Assembly: GCA_020850455.1 (NCBI GenBank)
Contig: JADZEQ010000005.1
Location: 32,873-96,872, forward strand
DNA from: Sphingomonadaceae bacterium
Lineage (GTDB): Bacteria; Pseudomonadota; Alphaproteobacteria; Sphingomonadales; Sphingomonadaceae
Reading direction: 5' to 3'
Length of the DNA: 64,000 nucleotides
Of this stretch, positions 56,526-64,000 are shown one piece after another. A program made the translations under genes and the position numbers. The notes beneath the pieces are model-generated. The model worked only from the letters and a program-made list of their open reading frames with translations. It searched no databases and was not told the DNA's origin. The first letter of the stretch is position 1; each line of letters opens with the position of its first letter.

Positions 56526-58944
56526 TGTCGGTTCTGGGCCGGCCGGGCTGAGCGCGGCTGGACGTGCTGCGGCGCGCGGGCTTAGTTATATTCTGCTCGA
56601 AAAAACCGATCACCTCTCTGACACGATATTCAAATATCAAAAGGGCAAGCATATTATGGCGACGCCTGTGCAGCTCGAACTGCGCAGCGATGTCGCCTTT
56701 GATGCGGGCAAACGCGAAGCCATATTGGGGGAATGGGATACGGCGGGTGCCGCACTGAATCTTGCCTATAAGGCGGATGTGTCCGCAATTACCGGGGAAA
56801 AGGGCAATTTTACGGTTGCAGCGGCAGATGGTCGGACATGGGTGGGGCGGCACGTCATCCTCGCCATCGGGACGCAGGGCAACCCCAATCGATTGGCCAT
56901 TCCCGGTGCCGATTTGCCGCACATTCAATATACGCTGGACGATCCGGGCGAATATATTGACGAACATATCACTGTTGTCGGTGGCGGGGATGCCGGGATT
57001 GAAAACGCCCTCGGCCTCGCGCAGGATGAGGTGCAGGGAAATATCGTCACCATTTTGAACCGCGACGCCGGTTTCGTCCGCGCCAAGGGCCCTAATGTTG
57101 CCGCGCTGATGGAATTGGCGGGGCGCGGTCGCATCACCCCCAAGACCGAAACTTCACCCTCCAAGGTGGAAGAAGGCTGGATTACGCTCAACACCCGCGA
57201 TGGGGAAGAACGGATTCGCTGTGACCGGATTATCGCGCGGCTGGGTTCTGCGCCGCCGCGCAAATTTGTCGAAAGCTGTGGCATAGAATTTACCGGGCCG
57301 GACCGCGAAGCGTTCCCCCGACTGACGCCGACCTTTGAAACCACGACGCCGGGCATATTCGTCATCGGTGCGCTCGCTGGATATCCGCTGATCAAGCATT
57401 GCATGAATCAGGGGCATGATGTCGTCGAATTTATTGCGGGCAATACCGACCTGAGACCCGTCGATGAAAAGCTGCTCAGCCAGAAATTTGCTGGCCTGCC
57501 TGGCAATCGTTCGGTCGATGAATGGCTTGATTTTCTGGGCAGCCGCGTCGCCATTTTTGCCGATGTATCCCCGCTGCAATTGCGTGAGTTTATGCTCGAT
57601 TCCGAAACCCGGGCCTATCGCGCGGGGGATGTCATTTTCGAACGCAATGAGCCGGGATCATCGCTCTTTGCCATCGCCGATGGTAGCGTTTTGGTGGAGG
57701 TGGATGCCCAAGATCCATCGCGTACCGTGCCGATTGAAACCGGGTCGATTTTTGGTGAGGTTGGCCTGATTTCGGGGCGTCGGCGCGGGGCGACCATCCG
57801 CGCCGGGTCGGATGCGATTTTGGTTGAAATGTCACGTGCTGCGGCGCTGAAGCTGATGAAAACCGCGCCGGGAGCCAATCGCGCGATTACGCGGATCAGC
57901 CTCGAGCGACAGTTGTTGCAGATTTTTGGCGCAGGGCTGACCCCTGCCGACCTTGTCGAGGCGCTGGACGGCGCGGAGGTGGAGAGCATCCCCGCCGGGA
58001 AGGTAATTTTGACCGAAGGCGACACGGGCGATGATATTTACATCATTCGCCAAGGGTCGATGATCGTGGAAAAAAATGTCGGCGGGCGAGCCGTTTTCCT
58101 GCGCTATCTGCCTGCTGGCAGCTATGTTGGCGAAATGGGCGTCATCAGCGGCGATCCGCGCAATGCGACAATCAAAGCGGCGATCAAATCCGAAGTTGTC
58201 AAACTGCCCGGCGCTGCTTTTCGCAAAATGCTTGATGCAAAGCCGGATCTCAAAAAACGTATCCTTGCCGAAATGGCCGACCGGCAGCAACTCAACGCCT
58301 TTATGTCCGGCCATCAGGAAGGATTTTCGAGCGCGGTTGAATTATATTCGAAAACCGCGACTTTCCTGATCGACAAAGGGATTGGTGAGGCGACGGACGT
58401 CTTGCTGATCGACGAAAAACTCTGTGTCGGCTGTGACAATTGCGAACGCGCCTGCGCCGACAGTCATGAAGGACTGTCGCGGCTCGACCGCGAAGCAGGG
58501 GCAACTTTCGCGCATATCCATGTGCCAACATCGTGCCGCCACTGCGAACATCCGCATTGCATGTCTGATTGCCCGCCCAATGCCATCCACCGCGGACCGG
58601 ATGGTGAAGTTTATATCGACGATACCTGCATCGGTTGCGGCAATTGTCAGCGTTATTGCCCCTATGGCGTCATCCGTATGGATGCAGTGCCCCCAGAAAA
58701 GCCGAGCCTCCTGTCCTGGCTGTTTCTGGGGCGTGGGCCAGGGCCGGGCGAACCCACCAAAAAATGGGTTAAAAAGAATACGCCAGCAGGTGCAGAGCGT
58801 CCGAAAAAGGCAATTAAGTGCGACATGTGTTCGGGGTTGGCGGGCGGGCCTGCCTGCGTACGCGCATGCCCGACCGGTGCTGCCATCCGCGTGTCGCCCG
58901 AAGCCTTTTTGTCGGTCGCCCGCCTCCACGAGGGGGAGGATTAA
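56500..58944 (+). CDS. Fusion flavoprotein: NAD(P)H oxidoreductase, two cNMP-binding domains, four-cluster ferredoxin
   Basis: An 814-residue cytoplasmic protein. Residues 1-330 are a YpdA/thioredoxin-reductase-like flavoprotein: FAD loop GSGPAG (11-16), NAD(P) loop GGGDAG (161-166), but no redox CxxC. Residues about 345-465 and 480-595 are two cyclic-nucleotide-binding domains; phosphate-binding cassettes FGEVGLISGRRRGAT (Glu420, Arg429) and VGEMGVISGDPRNAT (Glu545, Arg554) keep the ribose Glu and phosphate Arg. Residues 640-795 hold 16 cysteines in four groups (642/645/648/652, 679/682/687/691, 710/713/716/720, 774/777/786/790), the DmsB-type pattern for four [4Fe-4S] clusters. It should pass electrons from NAD(P)H to FeS under cyclic-nucleotide control. 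The stop overlaps the next start (TAATG). Confidence 0.85.
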   Translation: MSEPFDIIIVGSGPAGLSAAGRAAARGLSYILLEKTDHLSDTIFKYQKGKHIMATPVQLELRSDVAFDAGKREAILGEWDTAGAALNLAYKADVSAITGEKGNFTVAAADGRTWVGRHVILAIGTQGNPNRLAIPGADLPHIQYTLDDPGEYIDEHITVVGGGDAGIENALGLAQDEVQGNIVTILNRDAGFVRAKGPNVAALMELAGRGRITPKTETSPSKVEEGWITLNTRDGEERIRCDRIIARLGSAPPRKFVESCGIEFTGPDREAFPRLTPTFETTTPGIFVIGALAGYPLIKHCMNQGHDVVEFIAGNTDLRPVDEKLLSQKFAGLPGNRSVDEWLDFLGSRVAIFADVSPLQLREFMLDSETRAYRAGDVIFERNEPGSSLFAIADGSVLVEVDAQDPSRTVPIETGSIFGEVGLISGRRRGATIRAGSDAILVEMSRAAALKLMKTAPGANRAITRISLERQLLQIFGAGLTPADLVEALDGAEVESIPAGKVILTEGDTGDDIYIIRQGSMIVEKNVGGRAVFLRYLPAGSYVGEMGVISGDPRNATIKAAIKSEVVKLPGAAFRKMLDAKPDLKKRILAEMADRQQLNAFMSGHQEGFSSAVELYSKTATFLIDKGIGEATDVLLIDEKLCVGCDNCERACADSHEGLSRLDREAGATFAHIHVPTSCRHCEHPHCMSDCPPNAIHRGPDGEVYIDDTCIGCGNCQRYCPYGVIRMDAVPPEKPSLLSWLFLGRGPGPGEPTKKWVKKNTPAGAERPKKAIKCDMCSGLAGGPACVRACPTGAAIRVSPEAFLSVARLHEGED

Positions 58945-59819
58945 TGGCACTTTCCCCCCGCATCGGCAGGCGGCAGGCCGCGCAGGATGAACGGCAGCGC
59001 GACACGTTGCATACCGGATTCCTCGCCTATGCCAATTTCCGCTGGCTCAAAATATTGGCAGTCATTTGTGCCATTGCCATCCTTTCTTATTTGTTGATCG
59101 ATATTACACCGCGCCACAATGGCGGCAGTTGGTATGGTTATACATTGGGCACAATTGGCGCGCTGCTGATCCTGTGGCTGACGTTGTTGGGCGTCCGTAA
59201 ACGGGCGATGACGGCGGGTGGTTGGTCGCTCAAGGCGTGGGTGTCGGCGCATGTCTATCTCGGCCTCTCACTCATCGTTATTGCAACGCTGCACACCGGT
59301 TTTCAGCTTGGCTGGAATGTGCACACGCTTGCGTGGGTGTTGATGATGCTGGTCATCGCATCCGGCATATGGGGGATCAGCGTTTATGCGACGCTGCCTG
59401 CCGCTTTGTCGAACAATCGCGATGAACGCACGCAGGCGCAGATGCTCGATGATATTCGCAGCCTCGACCGCCAGATACATGAGGCGGCGCAGCCGCTCCC
59501 CCCGCAGGAGGCGGCGATTGCCATCGCCTCGCTTGACCAGGATCCGTTCGCTGGCTCTCTCTGGTCGCGCCTCAGCGGGCGCTACCCCAAATGCGCGACG
59601 GCGGCGGCTTTGGCCCAATTGCGTTATGGCGAGGATGACGCCGCAATGGAAAAGTTGAGCGGTTTGCTAAACCGCAAGAATGCCGCACTGGGCCGGCTGC
59701 GGAGGCATTTGAAGCTAAAGGCGCTGCTGGAAATCTGGCTCTATATCCATGTGCCGTTGACCTTTGCGCTGATTGCCGCGCTGAGCGCCCACATCATTTC
59801 TGTCTTTTTTTATTGGTAG
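58944..59819 (+). CDS. Five-helix membrane protein, probable diheme cytochrome b
   Basis: A 291-residue membrane protein with no signal peptide. Predicted helices are about 36-53, 64-83, 97-119, 127-150 and 262-290. Helix 3 has His103 and His117; helix 5 has His269 and His283. Each pair is 14 residues apart, as in cytochrome b of bc1 complexes, and both helices run inside-to-outside, so His103/269 could hold a cytoplasm-side haem and His117/283 a periplasm-side haem. The loop 151-258 faces the cytoplasm. It overlaps the flavoprotein gene and is 12 bases before the decahaem gene. No family recognised; haem binding is inferred. Confidence 0.7.
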   Translation: MALSPRIGRRQAAQDERQRDTLHTGFLAYANFRWLKILAVICAIAILSYLLIDITPRHNGGSWYGYTLGTIGALLILWLTLLGVRKRAMTAGGWSLKAWVSAHVYLGLSLIVIATLHTGFQLGWNVHTLAWVLMMLVIASGIWGISVYATLPAALSNNRDERTQAQMLDDIRSLDRQIHEAAQPLPPQEAAIAIASLDQDPFAGSLWSRLSGRYPKCATAAALAQLRYGEDDAAMEKLSGLLNRKNAALGRLRRHLKLKALLEIWLYIHVPLTFALIAALSAHIISVFFYW

Positions 59820-59831
59820 GGGGGCGAGCCA

Positions 59832-61715
59832 GTGACCTTCCTTATCCGCCGCATATCGACCACCGCCGACGGGCGGGAAATTGTGCGCACCGCAGACGTC
59901 GCCAAGGCCCAACTGACGCTGGGGCGCGACGCAGCAAATGATATTCACCTGCCCGATCTGGCGCTCGACCCCGACCATGCGGTTCTCACCAGCAAGGATG
60001 GTCGGCATTTGCTCGTGCGGGCGAGCGGCGGTCTGCGTTTTGGGCTAAATGGTCAGAGCGTTTCGGAAGCCAATATCGATGCCGCCGATGGCGCGGAATT
60101 GCGCTTTGGTGGCCACCGAATCACTGTAGCGCTGGATGGGGAGGGGGCCGCCCCGCGCATAGCACTCACCGTGCTGCGCACCGATGAATTGAGCCACAGT
60201 GCGCTCGATCGGGATGAGGCGGTCGCATTTTCGATGCGCGGCCTGTTGCCCGGACGGCGCATTTCGGCATGGGCATTTGGATTGCTGGTGCTCGCAGCAT
60301 TTCTTATCGCGCCGATCTGGGCTTATACCAGCTATCGCGGGGTAGAGGAACGACCGCAGGGTTTCCACGCAGATATGAGTTGGACATCCGGCCCCTTGTC
60401 GAGCGCGCATGCCGACCTGTCGGGTGATTGCCAAAGCTGTCACACGCGTGCCTTTGAACCAGTGACCGACAATGCTTGCAAAAGCTGTCATGAAGATGTG
60501 CACGACCATGCGCCGGTTGCACGGCAATTATTGGCGCGCGGCGACCCGGGGGCTTGGCGTGCAAGTCTGATCCGTATCGGCGAAATGTTCGGAAGGGCAC
60601 AGGGACGCTGTGTTGATTGTCACACCGAACATGAAGGGGCGGGGCCGATGCCCGCCACAGCGCAGCAATTTTGCAGCGATTGCCATGCTGATATGAATCA
60701 ACGGTTGACCGATACGCGACTTGGCAATGCGGGGGATTTTGGCACTTCGCATCCGCAATTCCGCCCGCTGGTGCAAACAAGGCCCGGCGATCCCGCATCG
60801 ATGCAACGGGTCAATATGGCCGGCAATGTCACCGACCAAAATGGCCTCAAATTTCCGCATAATTTGCACATGCAACAAGATGGCGGCGTGGCGCGCATGG
60901 CGCGTAACCTGCGCCTCAACATCGGTGGTGGGCAGGGCATGGAATGCGCCAATTGTCACCGCCCGACCGCTGATAGGACGCGATTTGAGCCGGTGGATAT
61001 GGAACGCGACTGCCAAAGCTGTCACAGCCTCAGCATTGAAAATGTTGGCGGCATCAACCGCACCTTGCGCCATGGCCAGCCCGACCAAGTGGTGGCCGAT
61101 CTTTACGCCTTTTACCGTTCCACCCCGCCCGACCGGCCGTTGAATCTTGGCGGAATGGCGCGGCGGCGACCGGGCGAGTTTGCCGAGGGCCAGATATATA
61201 ATATTTATTTCCGCGAAACTGCACGGCGTCCGTCGCGGGCAGAAGATGCTGTGCGTGCCGTTTTCTCCCGCGGGGGTGCCTGTTACGACTGCCATACCAT
61301 TTACGCCCCCGGTGCGGGTAGCAATCGCTGGCGGGTGCAAAAGGTGCATCAAACCAGCCGCTATATGCTCCACGGCTGGTTCGACCACGCCGACCATTTG
61401 CGCATGGCGGTGCCAGGACAGGCCAGCCGCACCGGCAGCCCAGCCTGCCTGTCATGTCACAATGCGGACCGTTCAACGACGGCCAGCCAGTTGATGCTAC
61501 CTGACATCGCATCTTGCCGACGCTGCCATGGCGGCGAAAATTCGGGCAAGGCGGTCGAAAGTCCCTGCGCATCTTGCCACGAATATCACCAAGGCCCACG
61601 CGCCGGCGCGCCATGGCAGCCGAGCGATGAACGCCATCAGCGCGATAATGATCGTCGGCGGCAGGGAGTGACCAGCATCACAGATGCGATTTTGCGGCGA
61701 CTTTACGCAGGGTGA
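59832..61715 (+). CDS. FHA domain - membrane helix - decahaem cytochrome c
   Basis: A 627-residue protein. Residues 1-105 resemble an FHA domain (LGRDAANDIHL with Arg32, His49, Asn73-Gly74), although the usual phospho-threonine-contacting Ser is Asp46. RR precedes one membrane helix (about 145-165), giving FHA inside and the rest outside. The outer part has ten CxxCH motifs starting at Cys 200, 216, 260, 281, 372, 394, 484, 539, 562 and 579, with many extra His as second ligands. It should relay electrons across the periplasm. GTG start at 59832 after GGGGGG. Comparable decahaem proteins include MtrA, but the FHA fusion is unusual. Confidence 0.85.
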   Translation: MTFLIRRISTTADGREIVRTADVAKAQLTLGRDAANDIHLPDLALDPDHAVLTSKDGRHLLVRASGGLRFGLNGQSVSEANIDAADGAELRFGGHRITVALDGEGAAPRIALTVLRTDELSHSALDRDEAVAFSMRGLLPGRRISAWAFGLLVLAAFLIAPIWAYTSYRGVEERPQGFHADMSWTSGPLSSAHADLSGDCQSCHTRAFEPVTDNACKSCHEDVHDHAPVARQLLARGDPGAWRASLIRIGEMFGRAQGRCVDCHTEHEGAGPMPATAQQFCSDCHADMNQRLTDTRLGNAGDFGTSHPQFRPLVQTRPGDPASMQRVNMAGNVTDQNGLKFPHNLHMQQDGGVARMARNLRLNIGGGQGMECANCHRPTADRTRFEPVDMERDCQSCHSLSIENVGGINRTLRHGQPDQVVADLYAFYRSTPPDRPLNLGGMARRRPGEFAEGQIYNIYFRETARRPSRAEDAVRAVFSRGGACYDCHTIYAPGAGSNRWRVQKVHQTSRYMLHGWFDHADHLRMAVPGQASRTGSPACLSCHNADRSTTASQLMLPDIASCRRCHGGENSGKAVESPCASCHEYHQGPRAGAPWQPSDERHQRDNDRRRQGVTSITDAILRRLYAG

Positions 61716-61743
61716 TGGCAAACGGGGGCAACGAGTCGATGGC

Positions 61744-62610
61744 ATGCTGATTGCCCAGATAACCGATGTGCACATCGGCTTTGATGTCGGCAACCCGACC
61801 GAATTCAACCGTGTGCGGCTGGACCAGGTTTTGGCCACGTTGGCCAGCGGCCCCAATATGCCCGACCTGTTGCTGGCGACCGGGGACATTGCCGACAATG
61901 GAGCTCTGTCATCCTACCAGATTTTTGCCGAGGCGATTGCCGGGACACCGTTTCCCATACTGCCTTGCGTCGGCAATCATGACCGGCGGGTCAATTTTCA
62001 CGCCGTCTTTCCGGAACTGACCGACCAAAATGGCTTTGTGCAATATGTCCATGATTGTGGGCCGTTTCGCCTGATCGTCATCGATACGTTGGATGAAGGG
62101 CGGCATGGCGGTGCATTTTGTAAGGCGCGGGCCCTGTGGTTGCGCGCACAGCTCGCCGAAGCCCCGAACAAACCGACATGGATCGTCATGCACCATCCGC
62201 CCTTTGATTCAGGGCTGGAATGGATGACCACCGATGCCGCCGAACCATGGGTGGCGCGCTTTATAGATGCCATTTCGGACGCACCGGGTTTGCGCGGTAT
62301 CTTCTGCGGTCATTTGCACCGTGCATTGGTCACGCCTTGGCGCGGTCTGACAGTAGCGGTGTGTGCGTCGAGCGCGCCACAAGTTGCACTCGACCTTAGG
62401 CCGATTGACGCCGACCAACCGGACGACCGAGCGATGATTGTTGCCGAAGATCCCGGCTATGCGCTCCACCATTGGAATGGGGAGGGGCTGGTCAGCTTTT
62501 TTGAACGCGCGAGTGATGCGCCGGTGCTAGCCAGCTATGATCTGGGGATGCAAGGGCTGGTGCGCCATTTGATCGACGAGCGACCGGGGCACGGCCACGC
62601 CGCCAGCTAA
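61744..62610 (+). CDS. CpdA/Icc-like cyclic-nucleotide phosphodiesterase
   Basis: A 288-residue calcineurin-like metallophosphoesterase of class III. All metal motifs are present: Asp8-Val-His10 (ITDVHIG), GDIADNG, GNHDRR, MHHPPFDSG and CGHLHRAL. These are the CpdA type, which degrades cAMP. It starts 28 bases after the decahaem stop on the same strand. Next to a protein with two cNMP-binding domains it is likely to control their ligand. The in-frame ATG at 61744 is the only good start. Confidence 0.8.
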   Translation: MLIAQITDVHIGFDVGNPTEFNRVRLDQVLATLASGPNMPDLLLATGDIADNGALSSYQIFAEAIAGTPFPILPCVGNHDRRVNFHAVFPELTDQNGFVQYVHDCGPFRLIVIDTLDEGRHGGAFCKARALWLRAQLAEAPNKPTWIVMHHPPFDSGLEWMTTDAAEPWVARFIDAISDAPGLRGIFCGHLHRALVTPWRGLTVAVCASSAPQVALDLRPIDADQPDDRAMIVAEDPGYALHHWNGEGLVSFFERASDAPVLASYDLGMQGLVRHLIDERPGHGHAAS

Positions 62611-62624
62611 ACTTAAATGCTGAT

Positions 62625-64000
62625 CTAGTGCGCGTCCGCCGCCGGATTGGCCAGCGGGCCAACCCAATTGGCGATATCCACATCATCCCGCACGCGATAA
62701 AGCATGCCGCCCGGTGTGCGGAACATGCGTTCCATCTCTGGCCGAGTGAAGGGACGTGAACCCAGTCGCCCGAATATGGCGATTTGCCCGCCTGTTTCAT
62801 CGACCGCGCGGTCACGGTCCAATCCCTTGGACATGGCAATGGCGGGGCTGGGCGTGCGCGCCCATGCGATAAGTTCGGGCATCGGGCGCGGCGAAAAGCC
62901 ATAGAAATTGGGCTGACTCGCCGGACTGGTCAATTGCAGCACCTTGATGCCGTTTGCTCCATCCGCAACATAGGCGAACAGGCTGGCGTTGGTGGAGGCG
63001 ACGATGACATCGCGCGCATCGTTGATCGTACCCCCGGCTGTATAGCGCTGATATTCAACCGGCGCGCGCGGCCGCGTCACATTATAGATGACCAAACCTT
63101 GATCACGCGCCGCGACATAAAGGTAGGTTCGAGCGATGTACATGCGTTCGGCGGAGGGCAGGGAGATGTCGCCTTCGGGAATCGCCACGGGGTGCAACAT
63201 ATCGGTCGTATCGAACAGTCGGATGCCCGTCGCATCGCTGACCCACAGATAGCGGAACTGGAGGGTGCTTGCCTTTGCCCCGGCCAGCGGAATATTGGCG
63301 GTCAGGCGCGGTTCGAGCGGGTTATCAAGGTCGACCACTGCCAGCCCATAATCGGTGGTGATATAAGCGATATGCCCCGCCAGCGTGATGTGCCGTGCAC
63401 CGCGCAGCACATTGTCCGGGTTCCAAGTCAACGCGCGGCTGATATTATTGTTACGCAATTCCCCGTCAGCAAATGTATCGACATTGACGAGGATTAGCCC
63501 CTCCTCTGCATCGGTCACCACCGCATAATTATAGATGGGGTGGAACGGTTGTTCCTGATTAATTTCCCGCATCACCTCTGTATTGCGCAGCGGGTTAATC
63601 GCCTGATTGGTGGGGATGGCCATGCAGGTGGCGTTGCGGCTACCGACCCGCTGGTCGTGGCCGAGCGGTGAGAAGGGGGCCGTGATAATCCGTTCAGAGA
63701 AGCCCTTGTTGGCGATAGATGCGATGTCATAGACCGCAAAGCCGCCGCGCCCTTCGGCAACGAACATATATTCACCGCGCATCTGCAAACAGCCAACCCG
63801 GTCGCGCGTCCCCTGAACGACGTTTTGAAACTCTTCGGTTCCTTCGGCTTCACCCGACAAGCGGCTGTTGATGGCGCGGCCGCGCACCCAGTTGCGCAGC
63901 TCCCGGTGGTTATCCTCCACATGCTGGCGATAAAAATCGGGGTAGGCATAGCGCTGCAAATAGCTGCCGATTACTGCCTGCGGCTCGTCCCATTCGGTGA
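62625..64000 (-). CDS. LVIVD-repeat beta-propeller protein (5' end beyond the window)
   Basis: The frame is open to the right edge, so the start lies outside. About 458 residues are visible. Repeats such as MFVAEGRGGFAVYDIAS, YAVVTDAEEGLILVNVDT, AYITTDYGLAVVDLDNPLEP, LWVSDATGIRLFDTTDM, LYVAARDQGLVIYNV and AYVADGANGIKVLQL are LVIVD-type blades of a propeller. Such proteins are usually secreted or on the surface; N-terminal signal not visible. It converges on the phosphodiesterase with a 14-base gap. Possible partner of the redox genes, but this is unproven. Confidence 0.75.
   Translation of the reverse strand, partial: TEWDEPQAVIGSYLQRYAYPDFYRQHVEDNHRELRNWVRGRAINSRLSGEAEGTEEFQNVVQGTRDRVGCLQMRGEYMFVAEGRGGFAVYDIASIANKGFSERIITAPFSPLGHDQRVGSRNATCMAIPTNQAINPLRNTEVMREINQEQPFHPIYNYAVVTDAEEGLILVNVDTFADGELRNNNISRALTWNPDNVLRGARHITLAGHIAYITTDYGLAVVDLDNPLEPRLTANIPLAGAKASTLQFRYLWVSDATGIRLFDTTDMLHPVAIPEGDISLPSAERMYIARTYLYVAARDQGLVIYNVTRPRAPVEYQRYTAGGTINDARDVIVASTNASLFAYVADGANGIKVLQLTSPASQPNFYGFSPRPMPELIAWARTPSPAIAMSKGLDRDRAVDETGGQIAIFGRLGSRPFTRPEMERMFRTPGGMLYRVRDDVDIANWVGPLANPAADAH

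Noticed and set aside
56500..57500. Thioredoxin reductase
   Set aside because: FAD and NAD(P) folds are alike, but the redox-active CxxC is absent.

Overview
The window reads as a chromosomal segment of an alphaproteobacterium, most likely a sphingomonad (family-level guess only). Reasons: moderately high GC with very tight gene packing, start/stop overlaps (ATGA, TGATG, TAATG) at most gene junctions, alphaproteobacterial housekeeping genes (gshA, ubiA, bamD, recN, ligA, sdhCDA, bpt) and GANTC (CcrM-type) sites clustered in promoters. I found no rRNA, tRNA, CRISPR array, insertion sequence or phage gene. Almost every base is coding and no gene-free gap exceeds about 300 bp.

Positions 187-23295 hold a steroid-degradation cluster arranged as two divergent operons leaving a 227-bp control region (16336-16562). 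The leftward operon (18 genes, 16335 down to 187) carries an SDR, the extradiol dioxygenase hsaC and the ring C/D pathway: ipdA, ipdB, a crotonase, ipdC, echA20, fadE31- and fadE32-like dehydrogenases, thiolase fadA6, SDRs, fadE30 with a partner, ipdF, a MaoC hydratase, a delta5-3-ketosteroid isomerase with its catalytic triad intact, and the HIP-CoA ligase fadD3. The rightward operon (7 genes) carries hsaA, hsaD, hsaE, hsaG, hsaF, a KstD-like flavoprotein and a SnoaL-like protein. Together they would cleave ring A, release the C/D fragment (HIP), activate it with CoA and open rings D and C. The flavin reductase hsaB, the 9-alpha-hydroxylase (kshAB) and side-chain genes are not in the window.

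Positions 23292-55420 are mainly core functions: a bactofilin/M23 peptidase pair with a GANTC-rich promoter, a DUF805 protein and an ICMT-like protein, gshA, a secreted P-domain/DUF11 protein, rsmE, ubiA, bamD, recN, a frameshifted acetyltransferase, ligA, a complete YfiR-YfiN-YfiB cyclic-di-GMP signalling operon, phhA, prmA, a subclass-B3-type metallo-beta-lactamase, a soluble chemoreceptor, ald, an orphan Flp pilin, sdhCDA without an adjacent sdhB, creD, a DUF167 gene, an amidohydrolase, a beta-hydroxyacid dehydrogenase and threonine dehydratase. bpt follows at 55583.

Positions 56500-62610 hold what I regard as the most unusual part: four same-strand genes that look like a regulated transmembrane electron conduit. 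The first encodes a fusion of an NAD(P)H-type flavoprotein, two cyclic-nucleotide-binding domains and a DmsB-like module with 16 cysteines (room for four [4Fe-4S] clusters). The second is a membrane protein with two helices each carrying a His-x13-His pair, as in diheme cytochrome b. The third is a cytoplasmic FHA domain joined by one membrane helix to a periplasmic domain with ten CxxCH haem motifs. The fourth is a CpdA-like cyclic-nucleotide phosphodiesterase. A convergent LVIVD beta-propeller gene, cut by the window end, follows. The inferred path is NAD(P)H to FAD to FeS to haem b to decahaem c, gated by a cyclic nucleotide; this is a prediction from sequence only.
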